64,000 nucleotides of DNA from Bacteroidota bacterium (GCA_029557895.1 JAKQHT010000011.1:1-64000), one strand, 5' to 3'; counted from the stretch's first letter, positions 12,780-21,154 are shown. A program made the numbers and translations. The notes: generated by a model from the letters alone, not told the origin.

Positions 12780-13406
12780 ATGCCATTATATAAAACCTTA
12801 AATCCCAACACGTTTACCACGGTAAAAATCTGGAAAATCACCGAAACGTACGACGAACTTGCCAAGCCGGTAAAGCTGCGCAAAGTGTCTGAAGAACGCC
12901 TTAAAGGTATGAAAAGCGAGTTGCACCAACGGGGATTTTTGAGCGTCAGGCACCTGCTCGCAGAATTTGGCTATGCCGATGAGGATTTGTTTTATGATGA
13001 CAACGGGAAGCCGCACCTGAAAGACGGAAAGCACATTTCGATAACCCATTCTTTTGAATTTTCGGCCGTAATTGTCAGTAACAACGCCGTGGGAATCGAT
13101 ATAGAAAAGCAACGGGAAAAAATCAAGGTCATTGCCCATAAATTTGTGGATTACGAATTTGATTATTTAGAAAAAGACGCTGACGATTATATCAATAAAC
13201 TAACCGTTGTGTGGTGCATCAAAGAATCCTTGTACAAACTGTTTGCAACCCCGGGAATGTTGTTCAGGGAGCATTTTTTGGTCATCCCGTTCATGCTTCA
13301 TGACAGCGAAACGGTAGCTTGGATTGATTATAAAGGACAAAAACTCCATTTCAACACGCAATTTTTGGAATTTGAAGGCTTTACCTGCTCATACGCAACC
13401 ACATGA
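12780..13406 (+). CDS. 4'-phosphopantetheinyl transferase superfamily protein
   Basis: A 208-residue Sfp/AcpS-type enzyme that moves phosphopantetheine from CoA onto a carrier protein serine. Visible family motifs are [13 protein letters not shown] (substrate block), VGIDIEK (Mg-binding Asp and Glu), and [11 protein letters not shown] (the WxxKEA-type motif). Its stop codon overlaps the start of the GGGP synthase gene. The carrier-protein partner is not in the window; it may serve fatty-acid ACP. It is divergent from ahcY with short spacing. Confidence 0.88.
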   Translation: MPLYKTLNPNTFTTVKIWKITETYDELAKPVKLRKVSEERLKGMKSELHQRGFLSVRHLLAEFGYADEDLFYDDNGKPHLKDGKHISITHSFEFSAVIVSNNAVGIDIEKQREKIKVIAHKFVDYEFDYLEKDADDYINKLTVVWCIKESLYKLFATPGMLFREHFLVIPFMLHDSETVAWIDYKGQKLHFNTQFLEFEGFTCSYATT

Positions 13407-14161
13407 TGCAACGATTTTACCAAGACATATTGATTGCCAAATCAAAAAGAAAACGGCTTTTGGCAGTGCTGATAGACCCAGAGAAAATGCCGCCCGAAAA
13501 CGTGCAAGGTTTTCTCTCGGGGATAAATGGCACCATTGCCACCCATCTATTTGTGGGCGGCAGTAGCGTTGATGATTTTGCAACCGATGCTGTGGTTTTG
13601 GAAGCCAGAAAACATACCACATTGCCCATAATCCTATTTCCGGGCGACGTAACACAACTAACCAAAAACGCAGATGCGCTATTGTTTTTGTCTCTGATTT
13701 CTGGAAGGAACCCCGATTTCCTGATTGGCAAACACGTTGAGGCAGTTTCAAGACTCAAGGCTACACAACTTGAAATTGTCCCAACCGGATATATGCTCAT
13801 TGAAAACGGCAAGGAAACATCCGTACAACGGGTCACAAACACACTGCCGATGCCTCGCAACGATGTACAACATATTGCCGACACGGCAAAAGCGGGTGAG
13901 CTCCTGGGCATGAAACTGATCTATCTCGAGGCGGGCAGTGGCGCCTTGCACCCTGTTCCTGCCGAGGTTATTTTAAAAGTAAAAAACAGCATTGACATAC
14001 CATTGATCGTGGGCGGTGGCATCAGAAACAAAATACAAATGGAAAACGCCTACAATGCCGGAGCAGATATGGTGGTCATTGGAACCGCTTTTGAAGAGGA
14101 CCAAACGTTTTTTGATACACTAAAAAAACCTTTGCCACTCGAGCATTTCCCCGAAAAGTGA
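13403..14161 (+). CDS. Geranylgeranylglyceryl/heptaprenylglyceryl phosphate synthase family protein
   Basis: This is a 252-residue TIM-barrel prenyltransferase of the PcrB/GGGP synthase family, which joins a polyprenyl diphosphate to glycerol 1-phosphate with an ether bond. Motifs visible are AVLIDPEKMP, HLFVGGSSVDD, LISGRNPDFLIG, YLEAGSGA and the phosphate-binding LIVGGGIRN and MVVIGTAFE. In archaea the family makes membrane lipids; bacterial members of the Bacteroidota belong to the larger type II group and their product is less clear. Start is ATG at 13403 or the next one at 13406, overlapping the preceding gene (ATGATG). Confidence 0.93.
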   Translation: MMQRFYQDILIAKSKRKRLLAVLIDPEKMPPENVQGFLSGINGTIATHLFVGGSSVDDFATDAVVLEARKHTTLPIILFPGDVTQLTKNADALLFLSLISGRNPDFLIGKHVEAVSRLKATQLEIVPTGYMLIENGKETSVQRVTNTLPMPRNDVQHIADTAKAGELLGMKLIYLEAGSGALHPVPAEVILKVKNSIDIPLIVGGGIRNKIQMENAYNAGADMVVIGTAFEEDQTFFDTLKKPLPLEHFPEK

Positions 14162-14230
14162 AAATAAATTGAACCTAAAAGTAATATTATCCATCATCAA
14201 ATCCTCTCCTTGAGAAACACACAAAAGCTT

Positions 14231-14491
14231 ATGAAAATATCCGTAGAATTGACCTTGACGCCACTGCACGACGATTTTGAACCGTCCATTATCCATTTTA
14301 TAAAAAAATTGAGGACTTCCGGTCTAAAAATCATGGAAAATCCCTTGAGCACACAGGTGTATGGCAACTATGACGAAGTGATGCGCGTTTTGACGTATGA
14401 AATAAAAGAAGCATTTGAACTGGTAGAAAGAGGCTTGTTGTACATGAAAATCGTCAAATCGGACCGACACGACTATGAACCACATTTTTGA
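14231..14491 (+). CDS. Thiamine-binding (MTH1187/YkoF-like) small protein
   Basis: An 86-residue protein that looks like the Thiamine_BP (former DUF77) family: a ferredoxin-like fold starting MKISVELTLTPL, with a mid-protein ENPLSTQVYGNYDEVM block. Family members bind thiamine or related pyrimidines. It overlaps the start of the PnuC-type transporter by 17 bases and is close to a TPP riboswitch, which fits a role in thiamine salvage. The ATG at 14231 is chosen over a weak TTG at 14210. Confidence 0.78.
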   Translation: MKISVELTLTPLHDDFEPSIIHFIKKLRTSGLKIMENPLSTQVYGNYDEVMRVLTYEIKEAFELVERGLLYMKIVKSDRHDYEPHF

Positions 14492-15107
14492 TTTTTTTTT
14501 AGAGCCCTACCAAGGGACGGCAACCCAATACATCATTCTCGAAGCCATTGCATTTGTTTTTGGCATTGCAAGTGTTTGGTATGCCACAAATGAAAATATC
14601 CTGGTATATCCAACAGGATTGGTTGCAACCACAATTACGGTATTTTTGCTGTACAGGGCTGGATATATGGGCGATATGGTAATGAATTTTTACTACTCCG
14701 TGATGAGTATCTTCGGATGGTGGAACTGGGCCAGAAAAAAAGACGGCACAACTGCAGTACCCATTTCAAGAACCAGCACTAAAGAGAAAATCATCGGTAT
14801 TGGGATGTTTTTGGTGACCATTCTTGTAACTTTTCTGGTTTACATGATCTTTGATTCTGCCATGGAAGCGGTCAATTACATAGATATTTTTACCTCGGGC
14901 CTGTTTTTTACCGCCATGTGGTATATGGCCAACAAAAAAATCGAGAACTGGACACTTTGGATCATCGGCAACATCATTACCGTTCCGTTATATGCTTATC
15001 GTGGTTTGGGAATGTTGTCGCTCCAGTATGTTATTTTCACTATTTTGGCAATCCAAGGTTATATCTCATGGAAAAAAAGCATCTCGGAAATGAGGATAAC
15101 ATCCTAA
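14475..15107 (+). CDS. pnuC: PnuC-family transporter, probably PnuT (thiamine)
   Basis: This 210-residue inner-membrane protein has about seven hydrophobic segments and the family block NFYYSVMSIFGWWNWARK. PnuC-family carriers import unphosphorylated vitamins by facilitated diffusion with trapping by a kinase: PnuC takes nicotinamide riboside and PnuT takes thiamine. Here the neighbouring thiamine-binding protein and the TPP-riboswitch-controlled TonB receptor favour thiamine, while the NadR-like kinase that overlaps its end by 40 bases could also fit nicotinamide riboside. I favour PnuT on context; substrate residues were not analysed. Confidence 0.85.
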   Translation: MNHIFDFFLEPYQGTATQYIILEAIAFVFGIASVWYATNENILVYPTGLVATTITVFLLYRAGYMGDMVMNFYYSVMSIFGWWNWARKKDGTTAVPISRTSTKEKIIGIGMFLVTILVTFLVYMIFDSAMEAVNYIDIFTSGLFFTAMWYMANKKIENWTLWIIGNIITVPLYAYRGLGMLSLQYVIFTILAIQGYISWKKSISEMRITS

Positions 15108-15634
15108 AAGTTGTCCTGTTTGGACCTGAATCTACCGGAAAATCAACGCTGGCACAACAATTGGCACTGCATTACAAAACCGTTTTTGTGCCGGAATATT
15201 CAAGAATCTATGCAGAAAAGCAATTGCTTTGCGGCAAAACATTGACCAGAGAAGACGTTATGGCCATTGCCGATGGACAACTTAAACTGGAGTCGGAACT
15301 ATTGCCAAAAGCGAATAAAATCCTATTTTGCGATACAGACTTGTTAGAGACCAAAGTCTATTCAGAAATGTATTACGACGGATATTGCCCACCACAACTC
15401 GAAGATTTTGCAGTTACAACAACCTGTGATTTATATTTGTTGACCAATGTGGACCTCCCTTGGGAAGCCGATGCCATACGAGACAAACCCGATAGGCGCG
15501 AAGAACAGTTTCTCAAATTTGAAACAACATTGAAAACATACGGCAAGCCTTACAAGCCCATAACCGGAAACGAAACAATACGATTGCGAAACGCCATTCG
15601 TTATGTTGATGAACTATTAAAGAACCACCCGTGA
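15068..15634 (+). CDS. NadR-like AAA/P-loop kinase, probable vitamin-trapping kinase
   Basis: At 188 residues, it carries the P-loop VLFGPESTGKSTLAQQL and the ribosylnicotinamide-kinase-like features VPEYSRIYAE and LFCDTDLLETKVYSE. Fused NadR has the same domain at its C-terminus; here it stands alone. It is overlapped by the transporter gene, the usual pairing of a PnuC-type carrier with a kinase that traps its substrate. Phosphorylation of thiamine or nicotinamide riboside are both possible; the riboswitch context favours thiamine. The start at 15068 sits inside the pnuC reading frame end. Confidence 0.8.
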   Translation: MEKKHLGNEDNILKVVLFGPESTGKSTLAQQLALHYKTVFVPEYSRIYAEKQLLCGKTLTREDVMAIADGQLKLESELLPKANKILFCDTDLLETKVYSEMYYDGYCPPQLEDFAVTTTCDLYLLTNVDLPWEADAIRDKPDRREEQFLKFETTLKTYGKPYKPITGNETIRLRNAIRYVDELLKNHP

Positions 15635-17193
15635 AATTTACAGAACAGGACATACAGCAAATTGAGAAAAAAGGCCTGACCCTCAAAAAAGTGAAGAGCC
15701 AGATTGAAGTTTTCAAGTCGGGGTTGCCACCAATCAACCTCCAAGCAGCCGCTACGGTTGAAGATGGCATAAACGGCATCAAACAGCTTTCCGAAAAAGA
15801 AAAGGCCCATTATATCAACTTTTTTGATTCCAGGCGCGATGCTTCGGGCATCTTAAAGTTCGTTCCGGCCTCTGGGGCAGCGACGCGCATGTTCAAGACA
15901 CTTTTCAATTTTATCGACAGTTATAACCCAGATGCAGAATCTATCAATTCTTATATCAACCGCAACAAAGACACCGACCTATCACTGTTTTTCGTCGGGA
16001 TTGAAAAGCTGCCGTTTTACGATAGCGTCAACAAAGCTGCAGCAACCTATTTTCCGGACTACACCTCTTTTTCAAGCGATTGGCAGAAATATGCCTTTGT
16101 AAAAACCATGCTCGATGAAGACAAATTGAACTATGGCTTTTATCCCAAAGGATTATTGCCTTTCCACAAATACAAAGACCACATTGCCACAGCATTTGAA
16201 GAACATTTGTTTGAGTCCGCCCTCTATGCGTCCTCGAATGGTGTCGCAAACCTTCATTTTACAATTTCGGAAAAGCACCAGCATATTTTTGATGATGAGT
16301 TCAAGCGTATCGAGAAAATTGTACAGAAAAAGACCAGGACCAAATTTAACATCGGGTTTTCGTTTCAAAAAGAATCGACCGACACCATTGCAGCAAACCC
16401 GGACGACACCCCGTTTAGGGACAATACTGGACGGCTGTCATTCAGACCTTCCGGACACGGAGCACTTTTGGAAAACCTAAACGCCCTGCATGCCGACATC
16501 ATCTTTATAAAAAACATTGACAATGTCGTGGTCTTTAAATACGAAAACGAAGTATCTTCACACAAAAAGATATTGGCCGGATTGCTAATCGAACTCCAAG
16601 AACAAGTGTTCTTGCATTTGAATGCATTGGACAAAAAGGACATCAGTGATGATCAACTTATCGGTATTGCAGAGTTTTTGGTAAAACGATTGAACGTAAA
16701 AATCAGCCACGAGTTTGAAAAATATTCAAAAAAATACCAAATAGAATATTTAAAGGAAAAGCTCAACCGTCCCATAAGAGTCTGTGGTATGGTAAAGAAC
16801 GAGGGTGAGCCCGGTGGCGGTCCATTTTGGGTCAAAGAAGAAAGCGGGAACATATCGCTCCAAATCGTTGAAACCGCACAAGTGGACAAAAAGAGCAAAC
16901 AACAAAAGGAAATCCTCAAAAACGCTACCCATTTTAACCCCGTGGATTTGGTGTGCGGCGTCAAAAATTACAAAGGCAAAAAGTTTGACCTCACCAAATA
17001 TGTCGATCCCAAAACTGCGTTCATTACAATGAAAACCAATGCCGGAAAAGAACTAAAAGCATTGGAACTACCCGGTTTGTGGAATGGCAGTATGGCCAAC
17101 TGGAACAGCATTTTTGTGGAAGTACCACTGATTACCTTCAATCCGGTAAAAACTGTAACGGACTTACTCAAAACCACCCATCAAATCAAGTAA
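15631..17193 (+). CDS. DUF4301 family protein, possible UDPGP-type nucleotidyltransferase
   Basis: This 520-residue protein belongs to DUF4301, found mostly in Bacteroidota. It starts with a GTG that overlaps the preceding stop (GTGA). Motifs resemble UDP-sugar pyrophosphorylases in the same order: a nucleotide-loop-like VPASGAATRMFK (residues 78-89), PKGLLPFHKYKD (172-183), a substrate-type RPSGHGALLENL (272-283) and IIFIKNIDNVVVF (290-302), where the Asp-Asn pair resembles the metal-binding DN. A late RVCGMVKNEGEPGGGPFWV block is family specific. The true activity is unknown; the resemblance is my own reading, not a search result. It may supply a nucleotide-activated sugar or act on a vitamin. 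Confidence 0.82.
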   Translation: MKFTEQDIQQIEKKGLTLKKVKSQIEVFKSGLPPINLQAAATVEDGINGIKQLSEKEKAHYINFFDSRRDASGILKFVPASGAATRMFKTLFNFIDSYNPDAESINSYINRNKDTDLSLFFVGIEKLPFYDSVNKAAATYFPDYTSFSSDWQKYAFVKTMLDEDKLNYGFYPKGLLPFHKYKDHIATAFEEHLFESALYASSNGVANLHFTISEKHQHIFDDEFKRIEKIVQKKTRTKFNIGFSFQKESTDTIAANPDDTPFRDNTGRLSFRPSGHGALLENLNALHADIIFIKNIDNVVVFKYENEVSSHKKILAGLLIELQEQVFLHLNALDKKDISDDQLIGIAEFLVKRLNVKISHEFEKYSKKYQIEYLKEKLNRPIRVCGMVKNEGEPGGGPFWVKEESGNISLQIVETAQVDKKSKQQKEILKNATHFNPVDLVCGVKNYKGKKFDLTKYVDPKTAFITMKTNAGKELKALELPGLWNGSMANWNSIFVEVPLITFNPVKTVTDLLKTTHQIK

Positions 17194-17598
17194 ATGAACA
17201 AAGATGTGCTGCTTTCCGAACTGCAATTCAAGGCCGTGAGAAGTTCCGGTGCTGGTGGCCAGAACGTCAATAAAGTAGCATCAAAAATAGAGCTGGCATT
17301 TGATCTGACTACATCGGAGGGATTGACCGACGACGAAAAAAGCCTCCTAAAAAAAACCATCAGCAACCGACTGACCAAGGACGGCATACTGTTACTGCAA
17401 TGTGACGAGAGCCGAAGCCAACACAAGAACAAAACATTGGCCACACAACGTTTTATCGAGCTGATACAGGGCGGACTGATAATTCAAAAAGAACGTATTG
17501 CCACAAAAATTCCTAAGGCGGTAATCAAAAAAAGGATTAAAATAAAACGTCGGGCATCTGAAAAAAAGGCCAATAGGAAACCACCGGAGATCGAATAG
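17194..17598 (+). CDS. arfB: ArfB (YaeJ)-like peptidyl-tRNA hydrolase, release-factor domain
   Basis: A 134-residue ribosome rescue factor. It holds the catalytic GGQ motif in SSGAGGQNVNKVASKIEL and lacks the stop-codon-reading domain of RF1/RF2, with a basic C-terminal tail (KKRIKIKRRASEKKANRK) that enters the empty mRNA channel. It frees peptides from ribosomes stalled on truncated mRNA. The length fits the family. It begins right after the DUF4301 stop codon and closes the cluster. Confidence 0.93.
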   Translation: MNKDVLLSELQFKAVRSSGAGGQNVNKVASKIELAFDLTTSEGLTDDEKSLLKKTISNRLTKDGILLLQCDESRSQHKNKTLATQRFIELIQGGLIIQKERIATKIPKAVIKKRIKIKRRASEKKANRKPPEIE

Positions 17599-17612
17599 AG
17601 CCCTAAAGGCTC
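17598..17612 (+). terminator. Short hairpin after arfB
   Basis: GAGCC and GGCTC with a 5-base loop start at the arfB stop codon. The 5-bp stem lacks a U tract, so it may only be a weak terminator or a stabilising 3' end. It lies 124 bases before the riboswitch promoter's -7 box. Confidence 0.35.
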
Positions 17613-17735
17613 ATAAATTGCAGATTCTTAAACCCTCAATACCGATTGAAGCGGTAACAATTATAGATGTAATGTTTGCCCGAACATTCAAATATTTTAA
17701 TTAAAAAATCGTAGTCCCAAATCAAAATTCCTCAC

Positions 17736-17743
17736 TATCTTTG
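17736..17743 (+). promoter_or_regulatory. -7 box (TATCTTTG) for the riboswitch-receptor transcript
   Basis: TATCTTTG fits TAnnTTTG and lies about 15 bases before the riboswitch, where a transcript start should be. A -33 TTG is not clear. Confidence 0.6.
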
Positions 17744-17755
17744 CCCCGTTCTCAA

Positions 17756-17866
17756 AAAAGGGGTGCTCGACAGAGTGGTGGGCAAACTGCACAGTTAAAC
17801 ATCAATCCGTCCGGCTGAGATCATACCCATTGAACCTGGAACAGGTAATGCTGTTTAGGAAAGCGG
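17756..17866 (+). promoter_or_regulatory. TPP (thiamine pyrophosphate) riboswitch, THI element
   Basis: The conserved core is present in order: GGGGTGCT at 17760-17767, GGCTGAGA (17813-17820), ATACCC (17823-17828), TGAACCTG (17831-17838) and AGGTAATGC (17843-17851), followed by the closing strand. A 40-base variable P3 extension lies between the first two blocks. The aptamer binds thiamine pyrophosphate and lowers expression of the downstream gene, here the TonB receptor. Confidence 0.95.
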
Positions 17867-17986
17867 TAGTCGCTATTATGGTTTTGTGTTTTTTACGGTT
17901 ACTTCGAATACATCGAGAAGCAACAGTCTTCAAATACGAAATCAAAAGAAATCATTATTAACGAAGAATAATTACCTCTTTTTATT

Positions 17987-18006
17987 CGATTAATTTTTTT
18001 TAATCG
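17987..18006 (+). promoter_or_regulatory. Hairpin next to the receptor start, candidate expression platform
   Basis: CGATTAA (17987-17993) and TTAATCG (18000-18006) form a perfect 7-bp stem with a 6-T loop ending 2 bases before the ATG at 18009. Together with the riboswitch upstream, this could hide the ribosome-binding region when the aptamer is loaded, but AT-rich pairing is weak and no partner was modelled. Confidence 0.4.
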
Positions 18007-18008
18007 CA

Positions 18009-20279
18009 ATGAAAAATTTATTCGTACCATGCCCGCACAGGCGGGAACTGCATCTTCAAAAGATGCATCAGACACTCTTTTTTGCAATGGTTTTTTCACT
18101 TTCGTCCGTTGCATTCTCACAACAAACCCTACAGGACACCACCAAGGTCGAAACCCTCGACGAAGTTCTTGTCAAAGCAGTTCGGGTGGGGACAACAGCT
18201 CCCATCACCCATTCAAACATCACAAAAAAAGACCTCGAAAAACGCAATCTTGGCCAGGACATCCCAATGTTACTCAACTATTTACCATCGGTTGTCACTA
18301 CGACCGATGCAGGCGCAGGTGTAGGCTACACGGGCATTCGGGTGCGTGGCATCAATGCCCAATCTACCAATGTGACCATAAACGGTATTCCCTATAACGA
18401 TGCGGAATCTTTGGGTACTTTTTGGGTAAATCTTGGCGACATCGCTTCTTCGGTCGAAAGCCTCCAACTGCAACGCGGCATTGGGACTTCCACAAACGGC
18501 GCCGGAGCTTTTGGCGCAAGTATGAACGTACTTACCGATGCCATTTCTAAAGATGCCAATGCCCAATTGTCCAACAGTTTTGGCAGTTATAACACCCGAA
18601 AACATACCTTAAAGTTCAGCACCGGATTGCTCAATGAACACATCGAAATTGCCGGGAGACTGTCCAACATTCAATCGGACGGGTATATCGACCGGGCAAG
18701 CGCCAATCTGAAATCTTACTTTCTACAAGCATCTTATCTTTCCGAAAACACACTGATAAAAGCCATTACTTTTGGGGGTTCAGAACTGACCTATCAAGCT
18801 TGGAACGGCCTGGAAGATCTGGATCTATTAGCAAACGACCGAACGTTCAACACTTCAGGGATGTACACCGATGCACAGGGCAACGTCCGTTTTCATGACA
18901 ACGAGGTGGACGACTACAAACAAGACCACTATCAATTGCATTGGAACCAAAAACTTGACAACCAATGGCGTACCAATCTTGCATTGAACTACACCTACGG
19001 TCGAGGTTTTTTTGAACAATATCGTGAGGATGAAGATTTTGAGGGCTACGGTTTAATGCCCATTGTAATTGATGCCACAACCATCAACACTACCGATTTG
19101 ATCCGTAGGCGTTGGTTGGACAACGATTTTTATGTGGTCAATGCCAATGCCGAATACAAAAACAACGCTATCAATCTAACTTTTGGTGGGTCTTACAGTA
19201 CTTATATCGGCGACCATTTTGGCGAAATCATCTGGGCACGTTACGCCAGTGATAGCGAAACGGGCGACCATTATTACGACGGCGTGGGCAAAAAGAAAGA
19301 TTTTAACGTGTTCACAAAAGCCACCTATAGATTGAATGACAACGTAAGCCTTTACGGCGACCTGCAACTTCGGTTGGTGGATTATAAAACCTCCGGAATG
19401 ACCTCTGACAGACTGCCTTTCAATATTGATGAAAATTACAGTTTCTTCAATCCCAAAGCAGGAATTACCTATAAATTTAACGATCATAACAGTTTCTATG
19501 TTTCGTATGCACGTGCCAACCGCGAGCCAAACCGTGATGATTTTGAAAACAACGCCACCGTAAAACCCGAGCAACTCAATGATTTTGAACTGGGGTGGCG
19601 TCATGCATCCGAGAATTTCACGTTCAACAGCAACCTCTACTACATGCTTTACAACGAGCAGTTGGTACTGACCGGAAACATCGACAATGTGGGAAATCCC
19701 ATCCGTACCAACAGTGGCAAAAGCTACCGCCTGGGACTTGAACTCGAAGCAGCCGTGAAAATTTCGGACAAATTTGCATGGCGACCAACCCTGACCTTAA
19801 GCTCCAACAAGAACCAAGAAACAATTGCTTCCATAAATGGTGAAATGGTAAATTTGGGAAAGACCAACATTGCGTTCTCGCCAGAAATCGTCGCTGCAAA
19901 CGCACTGATTTTCCAACCAAAACCGAATTTTCAAATGGCATTGTTGAGCAAATATGTGGGCGAACAATACATGGGTAACACCGATTCTGAATACTCAAAA
20001 TTGGATGGTTACTTTGTAAATGATCTCAATATTACTTACGAAATGTCATTCCAAGGAAACGAGGAATCTGATGAATCCCGCCGAAAACCATTTTTAAAAT
20101 CCATCTTGTTTTCGGGATTGGTCAATAATATTTTTAATGAAAAATATATTTCCAACGGCTATTATTACACCTATGATGACGATTTTACGACACCTGGCAC
20201 CATCACGACCGTTGAGGGTGCGGGCTACTACCCACAGGCAACCATAAATTTCTTGCTGGGAATGACGCTGAAGTTTTGA
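18009..20279 (+). CDS. TonB-dependent outer-membrane receptor, thiamine uptake
   Basis: This is a TonB-dependent receptor with a plug domain (TPAA-like DIPMLLNYLPSVVTTTDAG, RVRGINAQSTNVTINGIPYNDAE) and a 22-strand barrel ending in LLGMTLKF. It imports a scarce ligand across the outer membrane using TonB energy. Because a TPP riboswitch is directly upstream, thiamine (or its precursor) is the expected ligand. The signal peptide LFFAMVFSLSSVAFSQQ is clear. Two starts are possible, 18009 and 18063, each beside a hairpin. Between them are two palindromes that look inserted (18029-18070). The PnuC-kinase genes lie in the preceding operon. Confidence 0.92.
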   Translation: MKNLFVPCPHRRELHLQKMHQTLFFAMVFSLSSVAFSQQTLQDTTKVETLDEVLVKAVRVGTTAPITHSNITKKDLEKRNLGQDIPMLLNYLPSVVTTTDAGAGVGYTGIRVRGINAQSTNVTINGIPYNDAESLGTFWVNLGDIASSVESLQLQRGIGTSTNGAGAFGASMNVLTDAISKDANAQLSNSFGSYNTRKHTLKFSTGLLNEHIEIAGRLSNIQSDGYIDRASANLKSYFLQASYLSENTLIKAITFGGSELTYQAWNGLEDLDLLANDRTFNTSGMYTDAQGNVRFHDNEVDDYKQDHYQLHWNQKLDNQWRTNLALNYTYGRGFFEQYREDEDFEGYGLMPIVIDATTINTTDLIRRRWLDNDFYVVNANAEYKNNAINLTFGGSYSTYIGDHFGEIIWARYASDSETGDHYYDGVGKKKDFNVFTKATYRLNDNVSLYGDLQLRLVDYKTSGMTSDRLPFNIDENYSFFNPKAGITYKFNDHNSFYVSYARANREPNRDDFENNATVKPEQLNDFELGWRHASENFTFNSNLYYMLYNEQLVLTGNIDNVGNPIRTNSGKSYRLGLELEAAVKISDKFAWRPTLTLSSNKNQETIASINGEMVNLGKTNIAFSPEIVAANALIFQPKPNFQMALLSKYVGEQYMGNTDSEYSKLDGYFVNDLNITYEMSFQGNEESDESRRKPFLKSILFSGLVNNIFNEKYISNGYYYTYDDDFTTPGTITTVEGAGYYPQATINFLLGMTLKF
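18029..18070 (+). repeat. Tandem palindromes inserted at the receptor N-terminus
   Basis: CCCGC-ACAG-GCGGG (18031-18047 region) is a REP-like hairpin, and TGCATCTT-CAA-AAGATGCA (18051-18069) is a perfect 8-bp stem immediately after. Together they keep the reading frame from 18009 and encode an odd Cys-Pro-His-Arg-Arg-rich stretch ahead of the hydrophobic signal peptide. The second palindrome contains the alternative ATG at 18063 in its stem. No second copy is seen in the window. Confidence 0.5.
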
Positions 20280-20654
20280 GGCTTACCTTAACCTCTCTAT
20301 AGTTAGGGAAACCAACTGAACGGGGAGCTTTTTTGATGTTTCGGACTTGAGGATACTTTTGGTAAAAATAGACACTGTACATCGATAATGATATTGTTAC
20401 AGCCAACTCAAAAATTCATCAAGGCACTTATTTATTTGATTCAAACATTGGAAAATTTGGAGGATATAAATTAAACATCACTCAAATAAAATACCAATCA
20501 TTGGTATTTATGAAACGTTTGAGCGCTCCATTGAAGCCATTGCGACTGGACAAAAAGAGGTTTTGTATATGCCAACTGACTTATCAGCTCCTGCTATTCC
20601 GTTAGGCATCCAACGCTGCAAAGTACAAGAACACCAACCGCCACTTCGATATTT
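20280..20654. other. Intergenic stretch with a possible gene remnant
   Basis: No intact gene. A frame open from 20472 to the TAG at 20658 lacks a start codon, and the preceding DNA stays open in a different frame (about 20405-20505), as if a gene had been broken by frameshifts. I cannot assign a family, and chance is a real alternative. Confidence 0.3.
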
Positions 20655-21083
20655 TTAGTTGTATATCCTCAACATATTGCCGCCTGCACTTTCCACACGG
20701 TATTCCTTTAGGCCACAAGGTTGGTTGCTCCGCATGGGTTGGCCCGTCAAGAGGCTGTATTGGTTTTCGTCCTGGCAGCCACAAGTACCCACACCGCTTT
20801 CATTGGTAAGTGTAGAGCACGATGACTGGCCATGGCTTGGATCGGCCGCATCAAAGGCACGAAACTGGTTGCCAATTCGAGAAATGTAAATGCCGGCATT
20901 GCCGTAGTTGGGTATAAAAACCGTGTTACCGGTAAACTGGAGCTGGCTGTACTGCGGGAGGTTGAGGTTTATGCTTAAGTCCACATTAACATTGAGCAAA
21001 TAATTACATCGGCGAACAGGGTCGTTCTTACTGCACGATACCAGCAAGACAACACATAGCATCATCACAAGTGGATGTTTCAT
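20655..21083 (-). CDS. Putative lipoprotein with degenerate Rieske-like fold
   Basis: A 142-residue protein with a lipoprotein signal ending in LVSC. The second half resembles a Rieske ferredoxin region (ISRIGNQFRAFDAADP followed by SSCSTL and CGCQDENQYSLLTGQ, then EYRVESAGGNMLRIYN). Two Cys clusters are present but the usual His of the C-x-H boxes is not at the expected position, so iron-sulfur binding is doubtful. Homologues are common next to greA in flavobacteria. It is divergent from greA. Function is unknown. Confidence 0.8.
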   Translation of the reverse strand: MKHPLVMMLCVVLLVSCSKNDPVRRCNYLLNVNVDLSINLNLPQYSQLQFTGNTVFIPNYGNAGIYISRIGNQFRAFDAADPSHGQSSCSTLTNESGVGTCGCQDENQYSLLTGQPMRSNQPCGLKEYRVESAGGNMLRIYN

Positions 21084-21140
21084 TCTTTTTCGTTTTTGAG
21101 CACAATTTACAACAAATTATGGCTATCAATAAATATTTCG

Positions 21141-21148
21141 TATATTTG
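21141..21148 (+). promoter_or_regulatory. -7 box (TATATTTG) for greA
   Basis: TATATTTG matches TAnnTTTG and lies 88 bases before the greA ATG, immediately ahead of the hairpin leader. No -33 TTG at the standard spacing is seen. Confidence 0.6.
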
Positions 21149-21154
21149 CAATCG

